DNA of 64,000 nt from Microbacterium terregens (GCF_039534975.1 NZ_BAAAWH010000001.1:1674001-1738000); one strand, 5' to 3'. Positions 35,004-45,170 are shown, counted from the stretch's first letter. The notes: generated by a model not told the origin, from the letters alone. Program-made: numbers and translations.

Positions 35004-36100
35004 GATCACTTCTGACGGCGGCGGCGATCTCCCTGGCATTCAGTCTCTTCCTGACGCCGGTCTTCATCCGGCTCTTCCGCAAGTGGGGCTGGGGTCAGGT
35101 GATCCGGACCCCCGAGAACGTCCACAACCCCAGTCATGGCGAGAAGCGCGGCACGCCGACCATGGGCGGCACGATCTTCATCGTCGGCACGATCGTCGGC
35201 TACCTCGTCGGCACGTGGACGGGGAACAATCCGCCCACGGTGTCCGGGCTCCTGGTGCTCTGGCTCATGGTCGGACTCGGCGCCGTCGGGTTCATCGACG
35301 ATTACATGAAGGTGCACCGCCAGCGCAGCCTCGGCCTCAGCGGCTGGCGGAAGGTCGTCGGTCAGGTCATCGTCCTCGTGCCCTTCGCGATCATCGCGCT
35401 GAACTTCCCCAACAGAGTCGGCCAGACGCCTGCCGCGGCATACGTGTCGGTGTTCCGCGACGTCCAAGCGCTCTCGTTCATGGCGCTCGGGCCCATCCTC
35501 GGCTGGCTGCTCTACCTGGCATGGATCTCCTTCATCGGGGTCGCGGCATCCAACAGCGCCAATGTGGCGGACGGGTTGGACGGCCTTGCCGCGGGCGCGG
35601 GCATCTTCATGGTCGGCGCCTACAGCCTGATCGCCTTCTGGCAGTTCCAGCAGGTCTGCACGGGCGGGCCGGAATTCCTGAGCGCGTGCTACCCCACACG
35701 AGATCCGCTGGACCTGGCGATCGTCGCTGCCGCGTTCGCGGGCGCCCTGATCGGGTTCCTGTGGTGGAACGCGCCGAAGGCGAGCATCTTCATGGGAGAT
35801 GTCGGGTCGATGGGAATCGGCGGCGTCGTCGCGGCGATGGCGATCCTCACCCGCACCGAGATCCTGCTGGTCCTGGTCGCAGGCGCCTACGCCCTCGCCT
35901 CCGGCTCGGTCATCGCCCAGCGCCTGTACTTCAAACTCACCCGCGGCAAGCGTCTGTTCCTGATGAGCCCGTTCCACCATCACCTCGAGATGCGCGGATG
36001 GCCCGAGATCACGATCGTCGTGCGCATGTGGATCATCTCGGGGATGCTGGCCATCTCCGCCGTCGGACTTTTCTACGTCGAATGGCTCTCGCGCGCATGA
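35000..36100 (+). CDS. mraY: phospho-N-acetylmuramoyl-pentapeptide transferase
   Basis: This 366-residue polytopic membrane enzyme moves phospho-MurNAc-pentapeptide to undecaprenyl phosphate, making lipid I. It has about ten transmembrane segments, the conserved GTPTMGG near residue 52, DDYMK, NVADGLDGLAAG, FMGDVGSMG and the loop SPFHHHLE. GTG 35000 overlaps the murF stop (GTGA), so it is coupled to murF. It overlaps murD by ATGA at the end. Confidence 0.96.
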   Translation: MRSLLTAAAISLAFSLFLTPVFIRLFRKWGWGQVIRTPENVHNPSHGEKRGTPTMGGTIFIVGTIVGYLVGTWTGNNPPTVSGLLVLWLMVGLGAVGFIDDYMKVHRQRSLGLSGWRKVVGQVIVLVPFAIIALNFPNRVGQTPAAAYVSVFRDVQALSFMALGPILGWLLYLAWISFIGVAASNSANVADGLDGLAAGAGIFMVGAYSLIAFWQFQQVCTGGPEFLSACYPTRDPLDLAIVAAAFAGALIGFLWWNAPKASIFMGDVGSMGIGGVVAAMAILTRTEILLVLVAGAYALASGSVIAQRLYFKLTRGKRLFLMSPFHHHLEMRGWPEITIVVRMWIISGMLAISAVGLFYVEWLSRA

Positions 36101-37659
36101 GCACGCCTCGGCTGGATGCCCTCACCAGTTGGCGTGCCGACTGGAAGGGTCTGCGCGTCGCCGTGCTCGGACTGTCGGTCACGGGATTCTCGGTCGCCGA
36201 CACCCTGGCCGAACTGGGCGCCGACGTCCTCGTCGTCTCGGAGTCCGCCGACCCGGAGTACGAGCGCCTGCTGCCGGTCATCGGCGTCAGGTCATGGGTC
36301 GGTCCGCTCGACGGCGTCCCCGATGAGCTCATCGCGTTCGCTCCCGAGGTGGTCGTCGCGTCTCCCGGGTTCGCGCCGCGTCATGCGGTGATCGAGTGGG
36401 CGCGCGCGTCCGGCATCGCCCTGTGGGGCGACATCGAACTCGCCTGGCGCGTGCGCGACAAGGTGCCGCGCCCCGACGGCAGCCCTGCCGAGTGGGTTCT
36501 GATCACCGGGACGAACGGGAAGACGACCACGACACGGCTGGCTGCCACCATGATGGTCGAGGGCGGGCTGCGTGCCGCCCCCGTCGGCAACATCGGCACC
36601 CCCGTGCTGGACGCCGTGCGCGACCCGGCCGGTTTCGACGTGCTGGTCGTGGAGCTCTCCAGCCACCAGCTCTGGTACCTGGGGCTGCAGACCGGCCCCG
36701 ACCCCGTCTCGCCCTACGCCAGCGTCTGCCTGAACCTGGCCGACGACCACCTCGAATGGCACGGATCGGCCGAGGCGTACCGCGATGCCAAGGCGCACGT
36801 CTACGATCACACCCGCGTGGCGTGCGTGTACAACAAGGCGGATGCCGCGACGCGAGCGATGGTCGAGGACGCCGAGGTGGTCGAGGGCGCACGCGCGATC
36901 GGGTTTGATCTCGGTGTGCCCGGGCCGAGCGATCTGGGCGTGGTGGACGGGATCCTCATCGATCGCGCCTTCCTGGCCGACCGGCACACGAGCGCGCTCG
37001 AGCTGACCACCGTGGCCGAGCTCGCGGCGGACGGCCTGGCGGCCCCGCACCTCGTCGCCGACATCCTCGCTGCCGGTGCGTTGGCCCGGTCTCTGGATGT
37101 CTCCCCGGCAGCGATCCGCGAATCGCTGCGCGGATTCCGCCTCGACCCGCACCGCATCGAGGTCGTCGAGGTGGTGGAGGGGGTGACCTGGGTCGATGAC
37201 TCGAAGGCGACGAATCCGCACGCCGCGGCATCCTCCCTCGCTGCGTACCCCGGCGCGGTCTGGGTCGTCGGGGGGATGCTGAAGGGTGTGGACATCTCCG
37301 AGCTCGTCACCGCGCGCGGTGGCGGCGCGAAGGCCGCGATCGTCATCGGCGCGGACCGGACGGCCGTGGTCGCGGCGTTCTCGCGACACGCGCCCGCAGT
37401 TCCCCTGTTCGAGGTGGACCCCGATGAGACTGAAGAGATCATGGCGCAGGTTGTCGAACTGGCGGCCGGGATCGCTCGTGCCGGGGACGTCGTACTGCTC
37501 GCCCCCGCCGCGGCATCCTTCGACCAGTTCAGCTCCTACGCCGACCGTGGCCGTCGATTCGCCGCCGCGGTGAGAGAGCGGATCGGAAGGGGCAGCGGTG
37601 ACGACCACGACTCCCAGACCGACCCCGCAGCAGACCCGCCCTCCGCAGATCGAGCCTGA
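36097..37659 (+). CDS. murD: UDP-N-acetylmuramoyl-L-alanine--D-glutamate ligase
   Basis: This 520-residue Mur ligase adds D-Glu to UDP-MurNAc-L-Ala. It has an N-terminal Rossmann-like domain (AVLGLSVTGFSVAD), the ATP loop ITGTNGKTTTTRL and the C-terminal WVDDSKATNPHA and WVVGGMLKG motifs. ATG 36097 overlaps the mraY stop. Its 3' end overlaps the ftsW start by 62 bases in a different frame, longer than the usual four-base overlap. Confidence 0.95.
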   Translation: MSTPRLDALTSWRADWKGLRVAVLGLSVTGFSVADTLAELGADVLVVSESADPEYERLLPVIGVRSWVGPLDGVPDELIAFAPEVVVASPGFAPRHAVIEWARASGIALWGDIELAWRVRDKVPRPDGSPAEWVLITGTNGKTTTTRLAATMMVEGGLRAAPVGNIGTPVLDAVRDPAGFDVLVVELSSHQLWYLGLQTGPDPVSPYASVCLNLADDHLEWHGSAEAYRDAKAHVYDHTRVACVYNKADAATRAMVEDAEVVEGARAIGFDLGVPGPSDLGVVDGILIDRAFLADRHTSALELTTVAELAADGLAAPHLVADILAAGALARSLDVSPAAIRESLRGFRLDPHRIEVVEVVEGVTWVDDSKATNPHAAASSLAAYPGAVWVVGGMLKGVDISELVTARGGGAKAAIVIGADRTAVVAAFSRHAPAVPLFEVDPDETEEIMAQVVELAAGIARAGDVVLLAPAAASFDQFSSYADRGRRFAAAVRERIGRGSGDDHDSQTDPAADPPSADRA

Positions 37660-38890
37660 CCAGCCCGCACGCCGCGGACTTGCGGCCCGGGTGTCCCTCG
37701 GCCGGGTGTTCGCTCCCGTCCCGAGCGAATTCCTGCTGATCGCCTCTACCGCGCTGCTGCTGACCGGCTTCGGCCTGGTGATGGTGCTGTCTGCCACCTC
37801 GGCGACCGCGACCGCCGCGGGCGACCCCCCGTACGAAGCGGCGATCAAGCAGGCCGTGTTCGCGGTGATCGGCATCCCGATGATGTTCATCGCGAGCCGC
37901 CTGCCGATCAGCTTCTGGAAGCGCGCGGCCTGGCCGGCCCTCATCGGCGCCGTCCTGTTCCAGCTGCTCGTCTTCGTGCCCGGTCTGGGTGTCGAAGCCA
38001 ACGGCAACCGCAACTGGATCATGATCGCGGGCATCCAGTTCCAGCCCGCGGAGTTCCTCAAGCTCGGACTCGCCCTCTGGATGGGCTACGTGCTGTTCCG
38101 CAAGCGGACGCTGCTCGGGCTGTGGCGCCACGTCTTCATTCCGGTCGTCCCGGTCGGCGCCCTCGTGATCGCGACGGTCCTCGCCGGCAGCGACCTCGGC
38201 ACCGCGATGATCCTGGTCCTGATCCTGCTCGGGGCGCTGTTCTTCTCCGGCGTCAAGCTGCGGATCTTCATCCTGCCTCTGATCGTCTCGGTCGGAGCCG
38301 TCGCAGCCCTCGCCGTGACCAGTCCCGACCGCATGCGGCGCATCATGAGCTTCCTGGACCCCGATTGCCTCGCGGACTACTTCAACAGCTGCTACCAACC
38401 GCTGCACGGCATCTGGGGGCTGGCGGGTGGCGGCGTCTTCGGCTTGGGTCTGGGCAACTCCAAGGAGAAGTACGACTGGCTGCCGGCGGCGGCCAACGAC
38501 TACATCTTCGCGATCGTCGGCGAGGAGCTCGGCCTTATCGGCTGCGCGGTCGTCCTGGCCCTCTTCGCGCTCTTCGCGGTCGGCGCCTTCCACGTCATCC
38601 GCAAGACGGACGACCCCTTCGTGCGGATCGTCTCGGGCGCCATCACGGTGTGGATCGTCGGTCAGGCGCTGATCAACATCGGCGTCGTGCTGCGGGTGTT
38701 CCCGGTGCTCGGCGTGCCGCTGCCCTTCATGTCGCAGGGCGGCACATCCCTCGTGTCGGTGCTCCTGGCCTCGGGCGTGCTGCTCTCGTTCGCGCGCACC
38801 CTGCCCGCGGCGGAGGCCCGGCGGCAGGCTGCCATCGAACGCGCGGCCGCGCGCCGGCAACGCGCCGCCGCCCCTGCTCGCGCGCGGTGA
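37598..38890 (+). CDS. ftsW: SEDS-family glycosyltransferase FtsW
   Basis: This 430-residue SEDS protein polymerises lipid II during septation together with FtsI. About ten transmembrane helices are visible after a Pro/Thr-rich cytoplasmic N-terminus of about 45 residues, with the conserved PFMSQGGTSLVSVLLA near the end and GLGLGNSKEKYDWLPAA in the large loop. A basic Arg/Ala tail ends the protein. GTG 37598 lies inside the murD 3' end; a later start would remove only the non-conserved N-terminus, so the exact start is uncertain. Confidence 0.94.
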   Translation: MTTTTPRPTPQQTRPPQIEPDQPARRGLAARVSLGRVFAPVPSEFLLIASTALLLTGFGLVMVLSATSATATAAGDPPYEAAIKQAVFAVIGIPMMFIASRLPISFWKRAAWPALIGAVLFQLLVFVPGLGVEANGNRNWIMIAGIQFQPAEFLKLGLALWMGYVLFRKRTLLGLWRHVFIPVVPVGALVIATVLAGSDLGTAMILVLILLGALFFSGVKLRIFILPLIVSVGAVAALAVTSPDRMRRIMSFLDPDCLADYFNSCYQPLHGIWGLAGGGVFGLGLGNSKEKYDWLPAAANDYIFAIVGEELGLIGCAVVLALFALFAVGAFHVIRKTDDPFVRIVSGAITVWIVGQALINIGVVLRVFPVLGVPLPFMSQGGTSLVSVLLASGVLLSFARTLPAAEARRQAAIERAAARRQRAAAPARAR

Positions 38891-38916
38891 CCGGGGTTCC
38901 GGCATCTGCCGACGGG

Positions 38917-38922
38917 TAAACT
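38917..38922 (+). promoter_or_regulatory. -10 element of murG (leaderless)
   Basis: TAAACT ends six bases before the GTG at 38929. It suggests an internal promoter inside the division cluster. Confidence 0.55.
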
Positions 38923-38928
38923 TGCCCG

Positions 38929-40008
38929 GTGACGACGTACCTTCTTGCCGGTGGTGGCACTGCCGGGCACGTCAACCCGCTGTTGGCGGTGGCCGATGCC
39001 CTCCGAGCCCGCAACTCCGGCGACCGCATCCTCGTGCTCGGCACCCGCGAGGGCCTGGAGGCGCGCCTGGTCCCGGAACGCGGCTACGATCTGCTGCTCG
39101 TGGACAAGGTGCCCTTCCCCCGCCGCCCCGACCGAGCCGCCGCCACCTTCCCGCTGCGCTTCCGCGGAGCGATCGCGCAGGTCCGCTCGCACATCCGCGA
39201 ACACGGTGTCGATGTGGTCGTGGGTTTCGGAGGCTACGCGTCCGCACCCGCCTACGTCGCGGCGCGCAACGCCCGCGTGCCCGTCGTCGTCCATGAGGCC
39301 AATGCGAAGCCCGGCATGGCCAACGTGCTCGGGGCTCGCCGCGCGGCCGCGGTCGGCGTCGCGTTCGAAGGCACGCGGCTCAAGGGCGGCCGTGTCGTCG
39401 GGATGCCCCTGCGCCGCGAGATCGTCGACCTCGATCGTGCCGCGCTGCGCGCCGAGGCGGCAGCGCACTTCGGGCTCGACCCGGTGCGGCCGACCCTTCT
39501 CGTGTTCGGCGGATCCCTCGGCGCGCAGCGCCTGAACGAGGCATTCTCCGACGCCTGGCGCGACGTGCTGGATGCCGGCTGGCAGCTGGTCCACGTCACG
39601 GGGGAGCGATCGGATCTGCCCGACCCCGGCGCCGCCGGCTACGCCGTTCGTCGCTACGTCGACCGGATGGACATGGCGTTCGCGCTGTGCGATCTGATCG
39701 TCTCCCGCGCCGGCGCCGCCACGGTCAGCGAGATCAGCGCACTCGGAATCCCGGCTGTCTACGTGCCCTACGCGGTCGGCAACGGGGAGCAGACGCTCAA
39801 TGCCGCATCCGCGGTGTGCGCCGGCGCGGCGGTCCTGATCCCGGACGGGGAGTTCACCGCCGACCGGATCCGCGCACAGATCATTCCGCTCCTGGCCGAT
39901 GCGGCGCGACGGACGGCGATGACGGATGCCGCGGCATCCGTCGGCACGCGCAACGGCGCCGAGAACGTCGTGGCTCTGATCGACGAGGCGCTCGCCCGCC
40001 GTCCTTAG
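38929..40008 (+). CDS. murG: UDP-GlcNAc:lipid I N-acetylglucosaminyltransferase
   Basis: This 359-residue GT28 glycosyltransferase converts lipid I to lipid II at the inner membrane face. The N-terminal glycine-rich loop is GGGTAGHVNP, the second loop is FGGSLGAQRLNE, and SRAGAATVSEI with IPAVYVPY forms the UDP-GlcNAc site. It starts 38 bases after ftsW with a leaderless promoter of its own. Confidence 0.96.
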   Translation: MTTYLLAGGGTAGHVNPLLAVADALRARNSGDRILVLGTREGLEARLVPERGYDLLLVDKVPFPRRPDRAAATFPLRFRGAIAQVRSHIREHGVDVVVGFGGYASAPAYVAARNARVPVVVHEANAKPGMANVLGARRAAAVGVAFEGTRLKGGRVVGMPLRREIVDLDRAALRAEAAAHFGLDPVRPTLLVFGGSLGAQRLNEAFSDAWRDVLDAGWQLVHVTGERSDLPDPGAAGYAVRRYVDRMDMAFALCDLIVSRAGAATVSEISALGIPAVYVPYAVGNGEQTLNAASAVCAGAAVLIPDGEFTADRIRAQIIPLLADAARRTAMTDAAASVGTRNGAENVVALIDEALARRP

Positions 40009-40109
40009 CGCCCGATCGGGTGTGCATGCGAGCGATGATCGGCCGGGCCGAGGGGAGGCCAGCGCGCCGACGGCCGCCCCTCAGGCAGCCAACTTAGGAT
40101 GAACGAGTC

Positions 40110-41540
40110 ATGATCAGACCCGACCTCAGCCTTCCCCTTCCCGAGCGCATCGAAGCCGCGCATTTCATCGGCATCGGTGGGTCGGGCATGTCAGGGCTCG
40201 CCCGGATGTTCCTCGACCGCGGCATCCGCGTGTCCGGTTCGGACCGCGCCGAGAGCCAGGCACTGCGAGAGCTTGCCGACCTCGGCGCGACGGTGCACGT
40301 GGGGCACGATGCCGCCAACCTCGGGGATGCCGACACCGTCATCCACACCGGTGCGATCTGGCCCGAGAACCCCGAGTTCGTCACGGCGAAGGAGCGGGGG
40401 ATGCCGGTCATCCATCGCTCGCAGGCTCTGCACTGGTTGATCGGCGGGCGCAGGCTCGTCTCGGTGGCAGGAGCGCACGGCAAGACGACCTCGACCGGCA
40501 TGATCGTCACCGCCCTTCAGGCTCTTTCCGAGCGCCCGACGTTCGTCAACGGCGGCGTGATCGCCCAGCTCGGGGCCTCCAGCGCCACCGGATCCGATGA
40601 CCTGTTCGTCATCGAAGCGGACGAGTCCGACGGGACGTTCCTCCTGTACGACACCTCGATCGCGCTGATCACGAATGTCGACCCCGACCACCTCGACCAC
40701 TACGGCACGGACGACGCGTTCGTCGATGCCTTCGCGACGTTCGCGAACCGCGCGAGCGAGGCGGTGGTGATCTCCGCGGACGACGCGGGCGCCCGAAACG
40801 TCGCAGACCGGCTCACGCACTCCCACGTCCTCACCTTCGGCCAGTCGGAGGGCGCCGACGTGCGCATCACCGACCTGCGCACCGACGGGCCGGTGGCGTT
40901 CACGATCAGCCACGGCGCCGCATCCGCGCGAGCCCGCTTGACGCTTCCCGGGGCGCATAACGCGATCAACGCCGCAGGCGCGGTGGCGGTGCTGCTGACG
41001 CTGGGGCACGACCTGACGTCATCCGTGCGCGCCGTCGAAGGATTCGAAGGGACGATCCGCCGTTTCGAGCTGCACGGCGTCGCTCGCGGCGTCAGCGTGT
41101 TCGACGACTACGCCCACCACCCGACCGAGGTCGCGGCAGCGCTCGTCGCCGCGCGCTCCGTGATCGGCGACGGGCGGATCATCGCCATCCAGCAGCCGCA
41201 CACCTACTCGCGCACGCAGCAGATGTACCGCGAGTTCGCCGAGGTGCTGGAGGAATACGCCGACCACACGGTGATGCTGGACGTGTTCGGCGCCCGCGAG
41301 GATCCGATCCCCGGCGTGACCGGCGAACTGGTCTCCGACGCGTTCGCCGATCCCGCGCATGTGCACTACGTCGCAGACTGGCAGGAGGCGGCCGCCTACA
41401 CGGCCACCGTCGCCCGGGACGGCGACTATGTCATCACGCTGGGCTGCGGCAACGTCTACCAGATCATTCCGCAGGTGCTTGATGCGCTGGCGCAGACGCC
41501 GGCCTCCGCGGACGACGCGGCCTCCGGTCGAGCGGAGTAG
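40110..41540 (+). CDS. murC: UDP-N-acetylmuramate--L-alanine ligase
   Basis: This 476-residue Mur ligase adds L-Ala to UDP-MurNAc. The N-terminal fold has [14 protein letters not shown], the ATP loop is [13 protein letters not shown], and DDYAHHPTE and QPHTYSRT mark the central and C-terminal domains. Start ATG 40110 follows a 101-base gap with TAGGAT at 40095-40100 as a possible -10. FtsQ follows after five bases. Confidence 0.96.
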   Translation: MIRPDLSLPLPERIEAAHFIGIGGSGMSGLARMFLDRGIRVSGSDRAESQALRELADLGATVHVGHDAANLGDADTVIHTGAIWPENPEFVTAKERGMPVIHRSQALHWLIGGRRLVSVAGAHGKTTSTGMIVTALQALSERPTFVNGGVIAQLGASSATGSDDLFVIEADESDGTFLLYDTSIALITNVDPDHLDHYGTDDAFVDAFATFANRASEAVVISADDAGARNVADRLTHSHVLTFGQSEGADVRITDLRTDGPVAFTISHGAASARARLTLPGAHNAINAAGAVAVLLTLGHDLTSSVRAVEGFEGTIRRFELHGVARGVSVFDDYAHHPTEVAAALVAARSVIGDGRIIAIQQPHTYSRTQQMYREFAEVLEEYADHTVMLDVFGAREDPIPGVTGELVSDAFADPAHVHYVADWQEAAAYTATVARDGDYVITLGCGNVYQIIPQVLDALAQTPASADDAASGRAE

Positions 41541-41545
41541 CAGAC

Positions 41546-42574
41546 ATGCGCCGGCCGACGCCGCTCCCGCCTCCGGTGGATGGATCGACCGAGATCGTCC
41601 ACCGCACGCCGGCGCGCCGACCCGATGCGGCGCCGCCGACGACGGCCGCGGAGACCGAGGCGGACACACCCCACGTCGAGCCGGCCGAGGAGGAACGGGC
41701 GATCGCACCGGTCATCCCGCTGGCGGCGCCGACGTCGATGCAGCGACCGGCCGTGATTCCCACGACGGTTGCCGCCGAGGACGAACCGACGAGTCCCGAC
41801 GACGGCGCCCCCGTGCGGATCCGGGACGTCTGGGCGGCAGCCCGCGCGCGCAGGAAGGCGCTGCGCGCCGAGATCCGCCGATTCACCGGCCGGCAGCGGC
41901 GCAAACGCGCGCTGTGGCTCGGAGGCGCGGCATCCGTCGTCCTGCTCGTCCTGGCGACGCTGGGTGCCGCCTACAGCCCGCTGTTCGCCGTCGAGCACAT
42001 CCGCGTCGTCGGAGCCCAGCAGCTGGACGCACCGGCCGTCGAGGCCGCCCTGTCCGAGCAGATCGGGACGCCGCTGCCCCTCGTGGACGAGAGCGCGGTC
42101 AAGGCCGCGCTCGTGGCGTTCCCGCTCGTAGAGTCCTACACCCTCGAGGGCCGCCCCCCGCATGAGCTGGTGGTGCGCATCGTCGAGCGCACCCCGATCG
42201 GCCTCATCCAGACGCGGGCCGGCTTCACGCTGGTGGATGCCGCGGGCGTGGCGCTGTCCACCTCCACGACTCCCGCGCCCGGACGCCCGCTGGTCACGGT
42301 CGAGGGCGGCACCGGCACGCCGGCGTTCGAGGCGATCGGCAAGGTGATGCGGTCGCTGCCGGCTTCGATCCTGGTGCAGGTGACCGCCGTCTCCGCCTCC
42401 ACCCCGGACGATGTCACCCTCACGCTCGGCGGCTCCAACGCGCAGGTCGTCTGGGGGAGCGCCGAGGACTCCGCGCTGAAGGCGCTCGTGCTGGAGACGA
42501 CGATGGCAGCGCGCCCGCCGGCCTCGGTCAGCGTCTACGACGTGTCCTCGCCCAGCGCGATCGTGGTGCGCTGA
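41546..42574 (+). CDS. ftsQ: cell division protein FtsQ
   Basis: This 342-residue bitopic protein has a long cytoplasmic N-terminus of about 120 residues, rich in Pro, Thr, Glu and Arg, one transmembrane helix at about 123-143 and a POTRA domain beginning near FAVEHIRVVGAQQLD. FtsQ bridges early and late division proteins through the FtsL-FtsB complex. It stands five bases after murC, in the classical murC-ftsQ-ftsZ order. Confidence 0.92.
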   Translation: MRRPTPLPPPVDGSTEIVHRTPARRPDAAPPTTAAETEADTPHVEPAEEERAIAPVIPLAAPTSMQRPAVIPTTVAAEDEPTSPDDGAPVRIRDVWAAARARRKALRAEIRRFTGRQRRKRALWLGGAASVVLLVLATLGAAYSPLFAVEHIRVVGAQQLDAPAVEAALSEQIGTPLPLVDESAVKAALVAFPLVESYTLEGRPPHELVVRIVERTPIGLIQTRAGFTLVDAAGVALSTSTTPAPGRPLVTVEGGTGTPAFEAIGKVMRSLPASILVQVTAVSASTPDDVTLTLGGSNAQVVWGSAEDSALKALVLETTMAARPPASVSVYDVSSPSAIVVR

Positions 42575-42666
42575 GGCTTCTTTTCGCCCGGTTCGACACG
42601 GGATACCGCGACACGCCCACGACGCTCCCAGTGGTGCGGTGGGGGCCGCCTACTTTCAGACCAAGG

Positions 42667-42715
42667 GAATTGCATACCGGGCAATTCTTTATACCTCTAC
42701 TTGAGGTTGAGGGTT
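42667..42715. promoter_or_regulatory. two adjacent palindromes upstream of ftsZ
   Basis: GAATTGC at 42667-42673 and GCAATTC at 42681-42687 form a perfect 21-base inverted repeat. Two bases on, TATACCTCTACTTGA begins, and ACCTC-tactt-GAGGT at 42694-42708 is a second inverted repeat, followed by another GAGG. The second resembles MerR-type operators and part of it recurs before the LysM gene. FtsR is known in Corynebacterium to control ftsZ, so it is the best candidate for binding. Confidence 0.6.
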
Positions 42716-42748
42716 TTCCTTTCAGGTGCAGCACAGACGGAGGCCGGC

Positions 42749-43894
42749 ATGAGCCAGAACCAGAACTACCTCGCGGTGATCAAGGTCGTCGGTGTCGGCG
42801 GCGGCGGCGTGAACGCGGTCAACCGCATGATCGATCTCGGTCTGCGCGGTGTCGAGTTCATCGCGATCAACACCGACGCGCAGGCGCTGCTGATGAGCGA
42901 TGCGGACGTCAAGCTCGACGTCGGTCGCGAGCTCACGAGGGGACTCGGCGCGGGTGCCGACCCCGAGGTGGGTCGGCGCGCGGCCGAAGATCATGCCGAG
43001 GAGATCGAGGAGGCGCTGCGGGGCGCCGACATGGTCTTCGTCACCGCCGGTGAAGGCGGCGGCACGGGCACGGGCGGAGCCCCGGTCGTGGCGAAGATCG
43101 CGAAGTCGATCGGCGCGCTGACCATCGGTGTCGTCACGAAGCCCTTCTCGTTCGAGGGCCGTCGGCGCCAGAGCCAGGCCGAGACCGGCGTGGCCAAGCT
43201 GAAGGAAGAAGTCGACACGCTCATCGTCGTGCCCAACGACCGGCTGCTGGAGATCAGCGACCGCGGCATTTCCATGATCGAGGCGTTCGCGACGGCCGAC
43301 CAGGTTCTCCTGGCCGGTGTCCAGGGCATCACCGACCTCATCACCACGCCGGGACTGATCAACCTCGACTTCGCCGACGTCAAGTCGGTCATGCAGGGCG
43401 CGGGTTCCGCGCTCATGGGAATCGGTTCGGCTCGCGGGGCGGATCGCGCCATCAAGGCGGCTGAGCTCGCCGTCGAGTCCCCGCTGCTGGAGGCGAGCAT
43501 CGAGGGCGCCCACGGCGTGCTGCTGTCGATCCAGGGCGGGTCCAACCTCGGCATTTTCGAGATCAACGATGCCGCGCAGCTGGTCAAGGAAGCAGCGCAC
43601 CCCGAGGCGAACATCATCTTCGGAACGGTCATCGACGACACGCTCGGCGACGAGGTCCGCGTCACCGTGATCGCCGCCGGCTTCGACAACGGCCAGCCGA
43701 CGCTGCGGCTCGACCCGGTCACCTCCTCGCGCGTGCTGCCCCCGCCCGTGATCCCGGCGACTCCCGCCGTGGATGCGGCCAAGGAGCCGGTGCGCGAGAG
43801 CGAGCCCGTGCCGGTGGGCGCCGCCGTGCCGGACACCAGCTACGACTCGGCGTTCGGTGACGACGATCTCGACATCCCCGATTTCCTGAAGTAG
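42749..43894 (+). CDS. ftsZ: cell division GTPase FtsZ
   Basis: This 381-residue tubulin homologue polymerises into the Z-ring. The GTP-binding signature GGGTGTGGA is at about 103-111, with NTDAQAL and the T7 loop LDFADV further on. A linker of about 50 residues leads to the conserved C-terminal peptide [11 protein letters not shown], which docks SepF. I chose ATG 42749 ([13 protein letters not shown]) because CGGAGG precedes it; the frame upstream runs through the operator region. The 174-base upstream gap holds two palindromes. Confidence 0.97.
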   Translation: MSQNQNYLAVIKVVGVGGGGVNAVNRMIDLGLRGVEFIAINTDAQALLMSDADVKLDVGRELTRGLGAGADPEVGRRAAEDHAEEIEEALRGADMVFVTAGEGGGTGTGGAPVVAKIAKSIGALTIGVVTKPFSFEGRRRQSQAETGVAKLKEEVDTLIVVPNDRLLEISDRGISMIEAFATADQVLLAGVQGITDLITTPGLINLDFADVKSVMQGAGSALMGIGSARGADRAIKAAELAVESPLLEASIEGAHGVLLSIQGGSNLGIFEINDAAQLVKEAAHPEANIIFGTVIDDTLGDEVRVTVIAAGFDNGQPTLRLDPVTSSRVLPPPVIPATPAVDAAKEPVRESEPVPVGAAVPDTSYDSAFGDDDLDIPDFLK

Positions 43895-43937
43895 TCCTCC
43901 GGGGCTTGATCACACCATCGTCGAACGGCCGGGAACC

Positions 43938-44621
43938 TTGACTCTTGCGGAACGGCTGGCGCACGTCGACGCCGGGATCGCCGACGCCGCCCTCGCGGCG
44001 GGTCGCGATCCCGGCTCGATCACGCGCATCGTGGTGACGAAGTTCCATCCGGTGTCGCTGGTGCAGGAGCTGTACGCGCTCGGCGTGCGAGACGTGGGCG
44101 AGAACCGTCAGCAGGAGTTCAGCGAGAAGGCGCAGAGCGTCGGCGAGCTCGAAGGTCTGCGATGGCACTTCATCGGGCAGGCGCAGACGAACAAGGCGAG
44201 GGCGATCCGAGCAGCGGCATCCGTGGTGCATTCCGTGGACCGTGCGAAGATCGCGAACGCTCTTGACTCCGCGGGAGACGATGGCGACCCGGCGCTCGAC
44301 GTGCTGCTGCAGGTAAACCTGACCGACGACGCGGCGCGCGGGGGAGTGTCACCCGCCGACCTCGAACGCCTCGCCGAGCACGTGGACGGATGCCGCACGC
44401 TCCGCCTGCGCGGAGTGATGGCCGTCGCTCCGCTGGGCGAGGAACCCGCACGGGCGTTCGCCCGCCTGTCCGGGTACGCCGATCGGGTGCGCGCGATCGT
44501 GCCCGCGGCGACCTGGATCTCGGCCGGAATGACGGCGGATTACGCCGATGCGATCGCCGCAGGCGCGACACACCTGCGGATCGGGTCGGCAATCACGGGC
44601 CCGAGGCCCGTGCACGGTTAA
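43938..44621 (+). CDS. YggS-family PLP-binding protein
   Basis: This 227-residue protein is a single-domain PLP-binding TIM barrel like YggS/YlmE, involved in vitamin B6 and amino acid homeostasis. The PLP lysine is in IVVTKFHPV, and EGLRWHFIGQAQTNKAR, SAGMTADYADAIAAGATHLRIGSAITG follow in conserved positions (two separate motifs). It is part of the ftsZ-yggS-sepF-yggT-divIVA string common in Gram-positive bacteria. The TTG at 43938 is the best start, as the conserved N-terminal helix begins there. Confidence 0.9.
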   Translation: MTLAERLAHVDAGIADAALAAGRDPGSITRIVVTKFHPVSLVQELYALGVRDVGENRQQEFSEKAQSVGELEGLRWHFIGQAQTNKARAIRAAASVVHSVDRAKIANALDSAGDDGDPALDVLLQVNLTDDAARGGVSPADLERLAEHVDGCRTLRLRGVMAVAPLGEEPARAFARLSGYADRVRAIVPAATWISAGMTADYADAIAAGATHLRIGSAITGPRPVHG

Positions 44622-44654
44622 CCTCAGAACAGACGAGCACACACGGAGGATGCG

Positions 44655-45113
44655 ATGTCGAACCCGCTGAAGAAGACAATGGTGTACCTGGGCCTTGCTG
44701 ACGAGGAAGAAGTCTATGACGAGCCCGATCCACAGCCGACGGGACGCAAGTCCGTCACCGCACTCGACAAGGCTGCCCCGGTGACGCCGCTGCATCGCCC
44801 GACGGTCGTGCGCCAGGTGACCCCCGCAGCGATCAGTGAGATCCTCACGGTGCACCCGAAGCAGTATCGAGACGCGCAGGTCATCGCCGAGAATTTCCGC
44901 GAGGGCATCCCGGTGATCATCAACCTCTCGCAGATGAGCGACGCCGACGCACGACGTCTCATCGACTTCGCGAGCGGCCTGTCGCTGGGGCTCTACGGCC
45001 GCATCGAGCGCGTCACGAGCAAAGTCTTCCTGCTCTCGCCGGAGAACGTCGCCGTATCCGGCGATGGCGCCGTCGCGCAGGCCGACCCGGAGTCGGTCCC
45101 GTTCGCTCAGTAG
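44655..45113 (+). CDS. sepF: cell division protein SepF
   Basis: This 152-residue protein anchors FtsZ to the membrane in actinobacteria. An N-terminal amphipathic helix ([13 protein letters not shown]) is followed by an acidic linker and a C-terminal SepF domain with [17 protein letters not shown] and VIINLSQM motifs. ATG 44655 has CGGAGG upstream. It is 33 bases from yggS in the division string. Confidence 0.94.
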   Translation: MSNPLKKTMVYLGLADEEEVYDEPDPQPTGRKSVTALDKAAPVTPLHRPTVVRQVTPAAISEILTVHPKQYRDAQVIAENFREGIPVIINLSQMSDADARRLIDFASGLSLGLYGRIERVTSKVFLLSPENVAVSGDGAVAQADPESVPFAQ

Positions 45114-45170
45114 CGGTGTGGGGCTCGGCTCTGTGTGGGGTTCCGGCGCACACCACCGGTGCGCTGACGC

